DNA of 64,000 nucleotides, from NCBI GenBank assembly GCA_049889695.1, contig JBMHCX010000014.1:1-64000 (forward strand). Direction: 5' to 3'. Position numbers and translations under genes: made by a program. Below are positions 25,357 through 33,609 of the stretch, piece by piece. Numbering within the stretch: position 1 is the stretch's first letter; every line of letters begins with the position of its first letter. The notes under the pieces were generated by a model. That model was not told the DNA's origin, ran no database searches, and saw nothing but the letters and a program-made list of their open reading frames with translations. The stretch comes from WTJH01 sp049889695 (lineage in GTDB: Bacteria; Bacteroidota; Bacteroidia; Flavobacteriales; Flavobacteriaceae).

Positions 25357-25387
25357 CAAATATACAATAAGTTTTTTCAATCACAAA
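25357..25387 (-). promoter_or_regulatory. Bacteroidota-type promoter of rpmH
   Basis: On the minus strand TTTG (25387-25384), exactly 19 nt, then TATATTTG (25364-25357), a full match to the consensus. The -7 box is 41 nt before the rpmH ATG. Confidence 0.8.
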
Positions 25388-25418
25388 CCTCTTAGTAGAA
25401 CTTCCCAACAGTATTTTG

Positions 25419-25426
25419 TACTTTTG
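25419..25426 (+). promoter_or_regulatory. -7 element before the TPR membrane-protein gene
   Basis: TACTTTTG matches TAnnTTTG, 17 nt before the ATG at 25444. No clear TTTG at -33. Confidence 0.5.
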
Positions 25427-25443
25427 GCAAAAATTAAAACTCT

Positions 25444-25959
25444 ATGTTCCCAAAAATAATTAAACTCTTTCTCGCCGCCATCTGCGTGGGCTTAGCAGGA
25501 TACCAATTTTTCGACAATTATATCGGTAATGGAATCTTTTTATTGCTCCTGGCTGGAATGTTTGTTTTGCTGTTCTATAAAAACGAAATTATATTCTTGG
25601 CCTTCCTCCGACTCAGAAAGCAAGATTTCGACGGAACACTCCGTTGGCTTGACCGAATCGGAAGTCCAGAAAAAAACCTCGTCCGCAAACAACAAGGGTA
25701 TTACAATTTTTTAAAAGGGATCATCAGCTCTCAAAGCAACCTTACCCAGGCAGAAAAACATTTTAAGAAAGCTCTGCAGTTTGGTTTGTCCATGAATCAA
25801 GATTTAGCCATGGCCAAAATGAGTTTAGCGGGAATCCTAATGCAGAAAAGGCGCAAAAGGGAAGCTCAGCAGTTATTAGCAGAGGCTAAAAAACTCGACA
25901 AACAAGGGTTGTTAAGCGGCCAAATGAAAATGATGCAGCAGCAGCTCAAGAAAATCTAG
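25444..25959 (+). CDS. Membrane-anchored tetratricopeptide-like protein
   Basis: 171 residues. Two hydrophobic segments near 5-22 and 29-46 anchor it in the inner membrane; the rest is cytoplasmic and helical. Residues 58-165 look like about three tetratricopeptide-like helix pairs: LRLRKQDFDGTLRWLDRI, GIISSQSNLTQAEKHFKKALQFGL, and AKMSLAGILMQKRRKREAQQLLAEAKKL. The pattern is conserved in Flavobacteriia in my recollection, but no function is assigned. It has its own promoter, and it converges on the alpha/beta hydrolase gene with 1 nt between stops. Confidence 0.78.
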   Translation: MFPKIIKLFLAAICVGLAGYQFFDNYIGNGIFLLLLAGMFVLLFYKNEIIFLAFLRLRKQDFDGTLRWLDRIGSPEKNLVRKQQGYYNFLKGIISSQSNLTQAEKHFKKALQFGLSMNQDLAMAKMSLAGILMQKRRKREAQQLLAEAKKLDKQGLLSGQMKMMQQQLKKI

Positions 25960-25960
25960 G

Positions 25961-26662
25961 TTAGTGCTGCTCTAATAAGGATGGGAGTTCATCGTTAAAC
26001 CACTTGGCTTGGGTCAGTACTATGGCGTGTCCGCCAGGTAGCGTATCAAAAGAGCCGTTTAAATTTTTCACAGGAAATACGGTATCTTCATCTCCGTGGA
26101 TATGAATCGTTTGCTCTAAGGGTGATGTTTGTTGCCAATGCACTAAAGCATTGATGGCCCATGCAAGATATTCAGGGTCTCTCTCGGAAAGATATCTTTG
26201 GTATAATTCTAGTCTTTTTTGAATCCCTTTGCCAAAAGCAAATTGTGCTAGAGTATCTACGTTTTTCACCCATTTCAGGGGTAAATATTTATGAATCCTC
26301 GTGTAGGTTGCCATCTTCATAGAAACGGGTAGTTCAGCGCGAGATTTAACAGTTGAGATCAACACAAGCTTTCGCACCTTTCTGATCTTTGCCATTTCTT
26401 GAATCAAAACCCCTCCAAAAGATACGCCAACGAGTATTGGCTCCGCTTCCGGAATCCTTTCCCACATTCGTTTAGCGTAGTGCTGAAGACTTTCATCTTT
26501 CTCAGGAGGTATCCATGATAAACGGTTTAAACGGTAGGGAGCAGGAAAACTCCAATATTCGAAAATTTTAGGACTTGCTCCCATCCCGGGCATGAGGTAA
26601 ATCGGGATTTCTGGAATATTTTTTTGGTTCAAAAGGCCGTTTTTTGTAAATTCGTGGTCCAA
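25961..26662 (-). CDS. Small alpha/beta hydrolase, uncertain start
   Basis: A cytoplasmic serine hydrolase of up to 233 residues. The nucleophile elbow is GVSFGG with Ser81; HIHGDEDTVFP supplies the acid (Asp191 or Asp193) and GGHAIVL the His212. YLMPGMGASPKIFE near 22-35 is the oxyanion loop. The longest frame begins with a TTG at 26662; the first ATG is only at residue 24, inside the conserved part, so the TTG or another weak codon just downstream is likely used. It diverges from the GNAT-like gene with only 36 nt between the starts. The substrate is not apparent. Confidence 0.78.
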   Translation of the reverse strand: MDHEFTKNGLLNQKNIPEIPIYLMPGMGASPKIFEYWSFPAPYRLNRLSWIPPEKDESLQHYAKRMWERIPEAEPILVGVSFGGVLIQEMAKIRKVRKLVLISTVKSRAELPVSMKMATYTRIHKYLPLKWVKNVDTLAQFAFGKGIQKRLELYQRYLSERDPEYLAWAINALVHWQQTSPLEQTIHIHGDEDTVFPVKNLNGSFDTLPGGHAIVLTQAKWFNDELPSLLEQH

Positions 26663-26698
26663 ACAAAATTAGAAATTCCCCTTCAATTTAGACCACCT

Positions 26699-26992
26699 AT
26701 GGAAGACATTACTTTAGTGAATAACGAATTTTTACGTCAGTTTGAAGTTAAAATTCAAAATGAGCTTGCTAGAATCGAATATGCCGAACAAGAACGTAAA
26801 ATTTTTCTCACTAAAATATCTATCCCCGAAGCCATAGCCTCCTCAGATTTGGAAGAGCAATTCATTGTTAAAGTAATGGAGTTTATCGCTGACAAAAACA
26901 TGAAGGTGGTACCTACCTCGCCTAAAATTGCTGGTTTTGTTCGTAAAAACAAAGCTTATAAATCCTTACTCCCCGTTGGTATTAAGCTGTAG
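26699..26992 (+). CDS. Small GNAT-like N-acetyltransferase
   Basis: 97 residues from the ATG at 26699. It matches the short acetyltransferase-like family (the YidJ/Gtt-type GNAT fold, about 90 residues): NNEFLRQFEVKIQNELARIEYAE forms the first strands, ISIPEAIASSDLEEQFIVKVMEFI the central helix, and VPTSPKIAGFVRKNKAYKSLLP the end with the strand-helix that binds the cofactor. Acceptor is unknown. An in-frame extension upstream to 26624 is open but would cover the divergent promoter region and is rejected. The 3' end overlaps mtaB by 11 nt. Confidence 0.8.
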   Translation: MEDITLVNNEFLRQFEVKIQNELARIEYAEQERKIFLTKISIPEAIASSDLEEQFIVKVMEFIADKNMKVVPTSPKIAGFVRKNKAYKSLLPVGIKL

Positions 26993-28319
26993 GACGCACA
27001 AAACCTTCAGCATCAATCTCCCCTAATGCTACGGGCACTAGTCTATTAGCCAGGGCTGGATCCCAAGGCCGACGTACACGCACATAGTTTTCGGTAAATC
27101 CTTCGATATATCCTTGCTTATTCTCCTTTTCAAAGAGAACTGTCTTGGTTTTTCCCAATTGACTTTCATAAAAGGCCCTCCGCTTTTTGACAGAAAGAGC
27201 TCTAAGCATCTTACTCCTTTTGTGCCGAATGTTCTTAGGAACTACTTCAGTCGATGCTGCTGCTAACGTATTGGGTCGTTCGGAATAGGTGAAAACATGC
27301 AAATATCCAATAGGAAGCTCATTCAGAAATGTAAAGGTTTCCAAAAAGCGCTCTTCTGTTTCTCCAGGAAAACCAACGATAACATCTACTCCTATACATG
27401 CGTCGGGCATGTGATCCAGAATTTTCTCAACTCTTTCTCGGTATAAAGGAGTGAGATATCTTCTGCGCATTTGTTTCAGGATAGCATCACTACCACTCTG
27501 CAAAGGGATATGAAAATGAGGAACAAAAGATTCGCTTTGTGCTACAAATGAAATGGTTTCGTCCTTTAATAGGTTAGGCTCAATAGAAGAGATTCGTAAC
27601 CGATCGATCCCGGGTTGAAGATCAAGTGCTTTAACGAGATCCAAAAAGGTATGCTCATGCTTTTTATTCCCGAACTCCCCTTTTCCATAGTCGCCAATAT
27701 TTACGCCAGTCAGGACAATTTCTCGAATCCCATTTTCTGCAATTTTCCGTGCATTCAATAAAACATTCTCCAGCCGGTCGCTTCGAGAAACACCTCTGGC
27801 TTGGGGGATTGTGCAATAAGTACACTTGTAATCGCACCCATCCTGAACTTTTAAAAAAGCACGTGTCCGATCGTCGAGTGAATAACTGCTTTCATACTGA
27901 TGAACGGTTTCTATTTCACAAGCGTGAATTTGAGGCGATTCTAATTTTGTTAACTCGCCGATGAAGGATGGTAATTTAAATTTTTCATTTGCCCCCAGCA
28001 CCAAGTCTACACCATCGATAGCGGCCAGCTCCTTCGGCTGCAATTGAGCATAACACCCAATAGCTGCGATAAAGGCTTTAGGATTTTTTTTCAGTGCTTT
28101 GCGTACAAGACCTTTAAATCGCTTGTCTGCATTTTCAGTAACAGAACAAGTATTGATCACATACACGTCGGCCAAACTTTCAAAATCGACCTGCTGATAG
28201 GCTTGTTGTTCGAAGGATCGAGCAATCGTAGCTGTTTCCGAAAAATTCAGCTTACATCCCAAAGTATGAAAAGCAACCTTTGGAGTTGAAACGCGCTTAG
28301 CTGTTGAAGAAACTACCAT
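26982..28319 (-). CDS. mtaB: tRNA t6A37 methylthiotransferase MtaB
   Basis: A radical-SAM enzyme adding a methylthio group to N6-threonylcarbamoyladenosine 37 of tRNA, 445 residues from the ATG at 28319. The N-terminal UPF0004 domain carries one [4Fe-4S] cluster on Cys22 (HTLGCKLN), Cys58 (NTCSV) and Cys89 (IGCYAQ). The radical-SAM cluster is on Cys162, Cys166 and Cys169 (GCDYKCTYC). A C-terminal TRAM domain (LFEKENKQGYIEGFTENYV) is near 390-440. HTLGCKLN rather than the MNxCGQMN-type pattern separates it from MiaB. A longer frame to 28487 is an upstream artefact beyond its promoter. Confidence 0.93.
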   Translation of the reverse strand: MVVSSTAKRVSTPKVAFHTLGCKLNFSETATIARSFEQQAYQQVDFESLADVYVINTCSVTENADKRFKGLVRKALKKNPKAFIAAIGCYAQLQPKELAAIDGVDLVLGANEKFKLPSFIGELTKLESPQIHACEIETVHQYESSYSLDDRTRAFLKVQDGCDYKCTYCTIPQARGVSRSDRLENVLLNARKIAENGIREIVLTGVNIGDYGKGEFGNKKHEHTFLDLVKALDLQPGIDRLRISSIEPNLLKDETISFVAQSESFVPHFHIPLQSGSDAILKQMRRRYLTPLYRERVEKILDHMPDACIGVDVIVGFPGETEERFLETFTFLNELPIGYLHVFTYSERPNTLAAASTEVVPKNIRHKRSKMLRALSVKKRRAFYESQLGKTKTVLFEKENKQGYIEGFTENYVRVRRPWDPALANRLVPVALGEIDAEGFVRPTA

Positions 28320-28372
28320 AGTTATTCTCTGATTAGACCCCTCAAAACTGGGAATAGAACAATAGTTTTGAA

Positions 28373-28380
28373 TACTTTTG
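28373..28380 (+). promoter_or_regulatory. -7 element before the peptide-binding lipoprotein gene
   Basis: TACTTTTG (TAnnTTTG) 25 nt before the ATG at 28406. A second match, TAGTTTTG, is 10 nt upstream at 28363-28370. No clear -33 box. Confidence 0.45.
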
Positions 28381-28381
28381 G

Positions 28382-28389
28382 CAAATATA
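28382..28389 (-). promoter_or_regulatory. -7 element of the mtaB promoter
   Basis: TATATTTG on the minus strand, 62 nt before the mtaB ATG. It is only one base away from the -7 box of the divergent gene, so polymerase cannot occupy both promoters at once. Confidence 0.45.
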
Positions 28390-28405
28390 CCAACTCTGTC
28401 TTCAA

Positions 28406-30019
28406 ATGAAGTCTTTTGGACGTTTCTTCTCTGTGTTTTTAGCTTGTGCATCGCTACAATGCTCTTCCGGACCGAAAAATACCGCACAAAATTTAGACGT
28501 ATTTCGGTACAATGTTTATGGAGGAATTAGTTCTTTAGATCCGGCATTTGCTCGAAACCCGAGAAATATATGGCCGGTAAATCAGATGTTTAATGGTTTG
28601 GTACAACTCGATCATGAACTCAATATTGTCCCCGAAATTGCTCAATCTTGGGACATAAGTGCCGATGGTCTACTCTATACATTTCAGCTGCGTGACGATG
28701 TGTATTTTCACGAATCCTCTTTGTTTGGACCAGAGAAAACTCGCGAGGTTGTGGCTAGTGATTTTGTGTATAGTTTTAATCGACTAAACGCCCCTGAAGT
28801 AGGGTCGCCGGGAGCTTGGGTGCTGAATACTGTGGCGGCTTACAAGGCACTAGACACACATACATTTCAAGTCCAACTAAAATACCCTTTCCCCGCTTTT
28901 TTAGGCTTGCTAACGATGCGCTATTGTAGTGTAGTTCCCAGAGAAGTAGTTGAGCACTTTGGAGAAGATTTTCGCCAACACCCCATTGGTACGGGTCCTT
29001 TTTATTTTAAACGATGGGAAGAAGAGGTGAAGTTAGTCTTGCGGAAAAACCCTCGTTATTTTGAAAAAGACAGTCGTGGCCAACAACTCCCCTATCTGGA
29101 AGCCGTGTCGATTCGATTCATAGAAGACTTGCAAAGTGAATTCTTGTTATTCATGCAGGGAGAATTAGATTTTCTGAACTCTCTGGACGCCTCCTATAAA
29201 GATGAACTTTTAACGGCCGAAGGGAATCTACAACAGAAATATGCGGATAAACTCCAAATCATCAAAGGCCCTTATTTAAATACAGAATACATTGGGTTTT
29301 ACTTGGATCAAGATCATCCAGCCCTTCGGTCGCCAGAAATTCGAGAAGCCATCAATATTGGTTTTGATCGAAAACAAATGCTTCGTTATTTAAGAAATAA
29401 TATTGGAAATGAAGCGTCTCAAGGAATCATCCCCAAGGGTTTAGCAGGGACTTCAAGCACTTCCTGGGAATACAATCCTGAACGAGCAAAGCAGCTGGTT
29501 CAAGCGTTTGAAAAAAAACACAACTTAAAACCAAAACTGCGCCTAGCCACAGATGCCAACTACCTAGATATATGTGAATTTTTACAACGAGAATTACAAA
29601 AGGTAGGGATTGACATTCAAATCGACCTGATGCCTCCTGCAAGTCTGCGGCAAGCGAAGTCCTCTGGAAAACTGGAAATGTTTAGAGCCAGCTGGATTGC
29701 CGACTATCCGGATGCAGAAAACTACCTTTCCCTTTTCTACAGCAAAAACTTTAGTCCTCGAGGCCCAAACTACACCCATTATAGAAACGAGACTTTCGAT
29801 GGACAGTATGAGCTAGCCTTAAACACTCTTGCTCCTGAAAAAAGAAAAATACTCTATCAACAAATGGATAGTTTAGCCATGCAAGATTATCCGATTGTAC
29901 CCTTGTATTACGATGAAGTGATTCAATTCATCCCTAAAAATATCAAAGGACTCGTTCCAAACCCTATCAATCTATTGCATTTAAAAAGGGTCTATAAAAC
30001 AAAAGACCACTCACAGTAA
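28406..30019 (+). CDS. Peptide-type ABC transporter substrate-binding lipoprotein
   Basis: 537 residues of the SBP_bac_5 (DppA/OppA) family, binding peptides or nickel-like small ligands in the periplasm. An export signal (MKSFGRFFSVFLACASLQC) ends at a lipidated Cys19. LDPAFARNPRNIWPVNQMFNGLVQLDHELNIVPEIAQSW is the standard first-lobe segment, YTFQLRDDVYFH follows, and GTGPFYFKRW and EAINIGFDRKQM are further family marks. No permease or ATPase of the dpp type is adjacent, so it is an orphan that must share components encoded elsewhere. Its last codons overlap the rpmE2 terminator. Confidence 0.88.
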   Translation: MKSFGRFFSVFLACASLQCSSGPKNTAQNLDVFRYNVYGGISSLDPAFARNPRNIWPVNQMFNGLVQLDHELNIVPEIAQSWDISADGLLYTFQLRDDVYFHESSLFGPEKTREVVASDFVYSFNRLNAPEVGSPGAWVLNTVAAYKALDTHTFQVQLKYPFPAFLGLLTMRYCSVVPREVVEHFGEDFRQHPIGTGPFYFKRWEEEVKLVLRKNPRYFEKDSRGQQLPYLEAVSIRFIEDLQSEFLLFMQGELDFLNSLDASYKDELLTAEGNLQQKYADKLQIIKGPYLNTEYIGFYLDQDHPALRSPEIREAINIGFDRKQMLRYLRNNIGNEASQGIIPKGLAGTSSTSWEYNPERAKQLVQAFEKKHNLKPKLRLATDANYLDICEFLQRELQKVGIDIQIDLMPPASLRQAKSSGKLEMFRASWIADYPDAENYLSLFYSKNFSPRGPNYTHYRNETFDGQYELALNTLAPEKRKILYQQMDSLAMQDYPIVPLYYDEVIQFIPKNIKGLVPNPINLLHLKRVYKTKDHSQ

Positions 30020-30033
30020 ACTGAAAGTGGTCT
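30004..30033 (-). terminator. Terminator of rpmE2, overlapping the end of the lipoprotein gene
   Basis: On the minus strand AGACCACT and AGTGGTCT form an 8-bp stem, with an inner CAGT/ACTG pairing, then TTTTGTTTTA. On the plus strand the hairpin is followed by ATAAAAAAA, not T, so it mainly serves the minus strand. It includes the stop codon (30017-30019) of the lipoprotein gene. Confidence 0.7.
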
Positions 30034-30055
30034 ATAAAAAAATTGAAGTTTAAAA

Positions 30056-30307
30056 CTATTTTTTAAACTTGGAATATTTGTTTTTGAACTTATCGATACG
30101 TCCGGCAGTATCCACCAATTTAGATTTACCAGTATAGTATGGATGGGATGTACGAGAGATTTCAAGCTTCACAACAGGGTAAGTTACCCCATCGACTTCT
30201 ATAGTTTCTTTAGTGTTGGCTGTAGATTTTGTGATAAACACATCATCATTAGACATATCCTTGAATGCTACAAGGCGATAGTTTTCTGGATGTATACCTT
30301 CTTTCAT
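30056..30307 (-). CDS. rpmE2: 50S ribosomal protein L31 type B
   Basis: 83 residues of the type B form (MKEGIHPENYRLVAFKDMSNDD at the start, then SHPYYTGKSKLVDTAGRIDKF near the end). It has no Cys, so it is the zinc-independent paralogue. A -7 box TAAATTTG is 20 nt before the ATG on the minus strand (30334-30327) and a terminator lies at 30004-30033, so it is a single-gene unit. Confidence 0.95.
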   Translation of the reverse strand: MKEGIHPENYRLVAFKDMSNDDVFITKSTANTKETIEVDGVTYPVVKLEISRTSHPYYTGKSKLVDTAGRIDKFKNKYSKFKK

Positions 30308-30326
30308 CTCATTAATTTAAGGAGTG

Positions 30327-30334
30327 CAAATTTA
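30327..30334 (-). promoter_or_regulatory. -7 element of rpmE2
   Basis: TAAATTTG on the minus strand matches TAnnTTTG, 19 nt before the ATG at 30307. The -33 box is not clear. Confidence 0.5.
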
Positions 30335-30413
30335 ATAAAAAACTTTTATTCCTCCTTATAAAATTAATAAACTAAATTAGTGCTAAGAATTTAAACCAAC
30401 ACAAACAAAACTT

Positions 30414-30935
30414 ATGGATCAACAACTCACTACCGGTAAAGCAGCATTAATCTATGGAGGACTCCTCGGAGCTGCTACCCTAGTCTTTTCATTCATGCTG
30501 TATTTCTTAGATATGCACTATCAGCAAAGTACTATCCAAACAGTCGTTAGTATTGCTCTGATGGTCGGGTTCACCGCTTGGGGGATGGTGGCCTTCCGAC
30601 AATCGAACGACGGGTTTATGAGCCTTTCTGAAGGATTAAAAGTAGGCATGGGGATTTCATTAATCTCTGGTGTCATTGGTATCGCAACGAGTCTGCTCAT
30701 CACAGAAGTACTGGATCCAGACACCATGACGAAAGCAATGGACATTGCCTTCGAAAAAGTACGCATTGAAAATCCTGAACTGACAGAAGAACAAATACAA
30801 GCTTCTCGAGAAATGCAGGAGCGTTTTTCAACTCCAGTAATCCGAAGTACGTTTATCATTATTTGGACCCTTTTCATCGGTTTTATCATATCCCTCATCA
30901 CTGGACTAATTGTAAAAAAATCCCAGCCAGAATAG
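30414..30935 (+). CDS. DUF4199 membrane protein
   Basis: 173 residues with four hydrophobic helices near 10-28, 38-58, 76-96 and 142-165. The motifs AALIYGGLLGAATLVFSFMLYFLDM, SLSEGLKVGMGISLISGVIG and the acidic helix EKVRIENPELTEEQIQASREM between helices 3 and 4 match the DUF4199 pattern, a Bacteroidota family of unknown function. Proteins of this family often precede a glycosyltransferase of the dolichol-phosphate type, as here, 36 nt away. The glycosyltransferase has its own -7 box, but joint transcription is likely. Confidence 0.8.
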   Translation: MDQQLTTGKAALIYGGLLGAATLVFSFMLYFLDMHYQQSTIQTVVSIALMVGFTAWGMVAFRQSNDGFMSLSEGLKVGMGISLISGVIGIATSLLITEVLDPDTMTKAMDIAFEKVRIENPELTEEQIQASREMQERFSTPVIRSTFIIIWTLFIGFIISLITGLIVKKSQPE

Positions 30936-30945
30936 GAAATTTCGG

Positions 30946-30953
30946 TAGTTTTG
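30946..30953 (+). promoter_or_regulatory. -7 element before the glycosyltransferase gene
   Basis: TAGTTTTG matches TAnnTTTG, 18 nt before the ATG at 30972. It makes an in-frame start at 30951 unlikely. Confidence 0.4.
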
Positions 30954-30971
30954 CTGGACAATTCTCTAGCT

Positions 30972-31919
30972 ATGGAATTATCGATCGTTATTCCCTTACT
31001 CAACGAAGCGGAATCCCTGACAGAACTTTTCGACTGGATTAACCGATCGGTCGCTGATGATTTCGATGGGTATGAAGTAATTTTCATAGACGACGGCTCT
31101 ACCGATGGCTCTTGGAAAATCATTGAAGAACTTGCCCAAAAACATCAGCAGTTAAGAGGTATTCGCTTTGAACGAAACTTTGGAAAATCTCAAGCGTTAC
31201 ATGCTGGGTTTAAAGCTGCACGCGGGAGTTTAGTAGCGACCTTAGATGCGGACCTACAGGACTCACCCGAAGAATTAGTCCCGATGAAAGCTCTTTTGCA
31301 AGCTAATCAACTGGACTTGGTCTCCGGTTGGAAAAAAAAGCGATACGATGCAGTTTTAACTAAAAACATCCCTTCTAAAGTCTACAATTGGGCGGCCCGA
31401 AAAATTTCAAAAATAGAACTGCACGACTTTAATTGTGGGATCAAACTCTATCGCAAAGAAGTCGTTAAATCGGTGGAAGTATACGGGGAACTGCATCGTT
31501 ACATCCCGGTTCTTGCTGCTCACAAAGGATTTGAGAAAATTGGAGAACACATTGTGCAACACCAAGCTCGAAAATACGGGAGTACAAAATTTGGCAACGA
31601 TCGTTTTGTCAAGGGGTTTCTAGACTTGCTCACCCTTTGGTTTCTCAATTCTTTTGGGAAAAGACCAATGCATTTTTTTGGTGCTCTTGGGTTAATTGTT
31701 TTTCTAGCAGCTTTTGTATTTATGGGCTATCTGGGTATCGACAAACTCTTTATCCATAAAAGCAGTAGACTGATCACCGAGCGTCCAGAATTTTTTATCG
31801 GACTCACCAGTATGATTTTAGGAGCTCAATTATTTATAGCCGGGTTTATCGGAGAATTGATCTTGATGGGACAACAACCCAATCGCTACACTATCCAACA
31901 AACCACACTTGACAGATGA
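30972..31919 (+). CDS. Polyprenyl-phosphate glycosyltransferase (GT2, GtrB/ArnC type)
   Basis: 315 residues. The GT2 catalytic domain (1-225) has DDGSTDGS (40-47), the metal-binding DADLQD (92-97) and NCGIKLYRKEV near 156-166. Two C-terminal helices near 235-258 and 275-300 anchor it in the inner membrane. Such enzymes transfer a sugar from a nucleotide donor to polyprenyl phosphate on the cytoplasmic face, for later use in lipid or surface-glycan modification. The sugar is not identifiable. It is the first gene of a tight operon with the phosphomutase (4-nt overlap), ABC exporter and methyltransferase. Confidence 0.9.
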   Translation: MELSIVIPLLNEAESLTELFDWINRSVADDFDGYEVIFIDDGSTDGSWKIIEELAQKHQQLRGIRFERNFGKSQALHAGFKAARGSLVATLDADLQDSPEELVPMKALLQANQLDLVSGWKKKRYDAVLTKNIPSKVYNWAARKISKIELHDFNCGIKLYRKEVVKSVEVYGELHRYIPVLAAHKGFEKIGEHIVQHQARKYGSTKFGNDRFVKGFLDLLTLWFLNSFGKRPMHFFGALGLIVFLAAFVFMGYLGIDKLFIHKSSRLITERPEFFIGLTSMILGAQLFIAGFIGELILMGQQPNRYTIQQTTLDR

Positions 31920-33607
31920 ACCTAAAAGCCACCATTGAAACCTGGAAAAAGGCGCCCTTCGATAGTACTACTCAACAAGAAGTTGCTGCATTGGAAAACG
32001 ATCCTGATCTTTTACAAGACGCATTCTATCAGGATCTTGCCTTTGGAACAGGAGGCATGCGCGGGATTATGGGGGTTGGCACCAACCGTATTAACCGTTA
32101 TACCTTGGGAAAAGCAGCCCAAGGACTCTCGAACTACCTGCAGCAATGTTATCCGGAAGAAAATATTAAGGTTGCCATAGCCTATGATTGTCGGAATAAC
32201 AGTCGTGAATTGGCCACTGAAGTAGCCAAGGTATTCAGCGCGAATCATATCCACGTATATCTATTCTCGGAATTGAGACCAACGCCACAACTCTCCTTTA
32301 GTGTTCGGCATTTCAACATGCATTGTGGTATTGTGCTGACAGCGTCCCACAACCCACCGGAATACAATGGCTTTAAAGTCTATTGGAAAGATGGTGGCCA
32401 AATTGTTCCGCCTGTAGATGGCGAATTAATTGAACACATTCAACAACTGGAATATTCCCAGATTCGTTTCGATGCCCAAGCAGATTATATGCATATGTTT
32501 AATGCATCGGACGACGATAGCTATCACCAAGCGGTAATTGAAGATGCCGGAGGATATAGTCCCCAACCAGGGAATCTTAATATTGTTTTTACGCCTTTAC
32601 ACGGTACTTCTGTAACGGCTATTCCGCAAGTACTCGAAAAGGCAGGATATTCCCACGTACACATCATTGAAAGTCAACAAACCCCAGACGGAAATTTTCC
32701 AACCGTAAGTTCGCCAAATCCTGAAGAACCTCAGGCGCTTGCATTGGCCATAGAAAAAGCTATTGCCCTACAAGCAGACATCGCCTTTGGCACAGACCCC
32801 GATGCAGATCGGTTGGGAATAGTCGTCCCCGACCCTGAAGGAAAATATCATCTGTTGAACGGTAACCAGACCATGGTTGTCCTGACAGATTTCTTGATCC
32901 GAAAGAATACTCTTTCACCCAATACCTATATTGCTTCTACCATTGTTTCCACACCCATGATGGAAGTCATGGCAAAGCATCATGGCATAAAACTTATACA
33001 AACCTTAACCGGATTTAAGTGGATTGGCGCTGAAATCGAGCAGAATACGGAAATGTCGTTTTTAGGAGGGGGTGAGGAAAGTTATGGCTATCTCGTCGGC
33101 ACTAAAGTTCGCGATAAGGATGCCGTTAGTGCAGCACTGCTGGCTTGTGAAATTGCGAGCAGCCTTAAATCCGAAGGAAAATCGTTTTACACCTATCTGA
33201 TCGACTGCTACCGCAAGTACGGAGCATTTAAAGAGCGACTGGTGGCCATCAAAAAAGAAGGACAAAAAGGCGCACAAGCCATTCAACATACAATGGAACG
33301 CTACCGGAAAAATCCTCCTGTATCCATCGCGGATATCAACATTAGATGTATTGAAGATTACGCCAAACAACAACGGTTTTTTCCAGACACTAAGGAAATA
33401 GAAGCCATTGCCCTACCCCAAGCAAATGTCTTAAAGTTTATTTTGGTGGATGGCTCAGAAATTGCCCTACGACCGAGTGGAACAGAACCTAAGATTAAAC
33501 TTTACTGTAGTGTTCAAGCTCCATTTTCTTCCGATGAAAACTGGGAAACAACCGAACAAATACTCGAAAAAAAGCTCGACCAACTAGTAAATGCCATAGC
33601 AATATAA
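31916..33607 (+). CDS. Alpha-D-phosphohexomutase (phosphoglucomutase/phosphomannomutase)
   Basis: Converts sugar 6-phosphate to sugar 1-phosphate, 563 residues, the long form common in Bacteroidota and Firmicutes. The phosphoserine loop TASHNP has Ser144; GTDPDADRLG near 285-294 holds the metal; GGGEESYG near 382-389 is the sugar-binding loop; and RPSGTEPKIKLY near 520-531 binds phosphate. The N-terminal TGGMRGIMG is also typical. It overlaps the glycosyltransferase by 4 nt, and product may feed nucleotide-sugar synthesis for it. Glucose versus mannose preference is not decided by the sequence. Confidence 0.93.
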   Translation: MNLKATIETWKKAPFDSTTQQEVAALENDPDLLQDAFYQDLAFGTGGMRGIMGVGTNRINRYTLGKAAQGLSNYLQQCYPEENIKVAIAYDCRNNSRELATEVAKVFSANHIHVYLFSELRPTPQLSFSVRHFNMHCGIVLTASHNPPEYNGFKVYWKDGGQIVPPVDGELIEHIQQLEYSQIRFDAQADYMHMFNASDDDSYHQAVIEDAGGYSPQPGNLNIVFTPLHGTSVTAIPQVLEKAGYSHVHIIESQQTPDGNFPTVSSPNPEEPQALALAIEKAIALQADIAFGTDPDADRLGIVVPDPEGKYHLLNGNQTMVVLTDFLIRKNTLSPNTYIASTIVSTPMMEVMAKHHGIKLIQTLTGFKWIGAEIEQNTEMSFLGGGEESYGYLVGTKVRDKDAVSAALLACEIASSLKSEGKSFYTYLIDCYRKYGAFKERLVAIKKEGQKGAQAIQHTMERYRKNPPVSIADINIRCIEDYAKQQRFFPDTKEIEAIALPQANVLKFILVDGSEIALRPSGTEPKIKLYCSVQAPFSSDENWETTEQILEKKLDQLVNAIAI

Positions 33608-33609
33608 AG

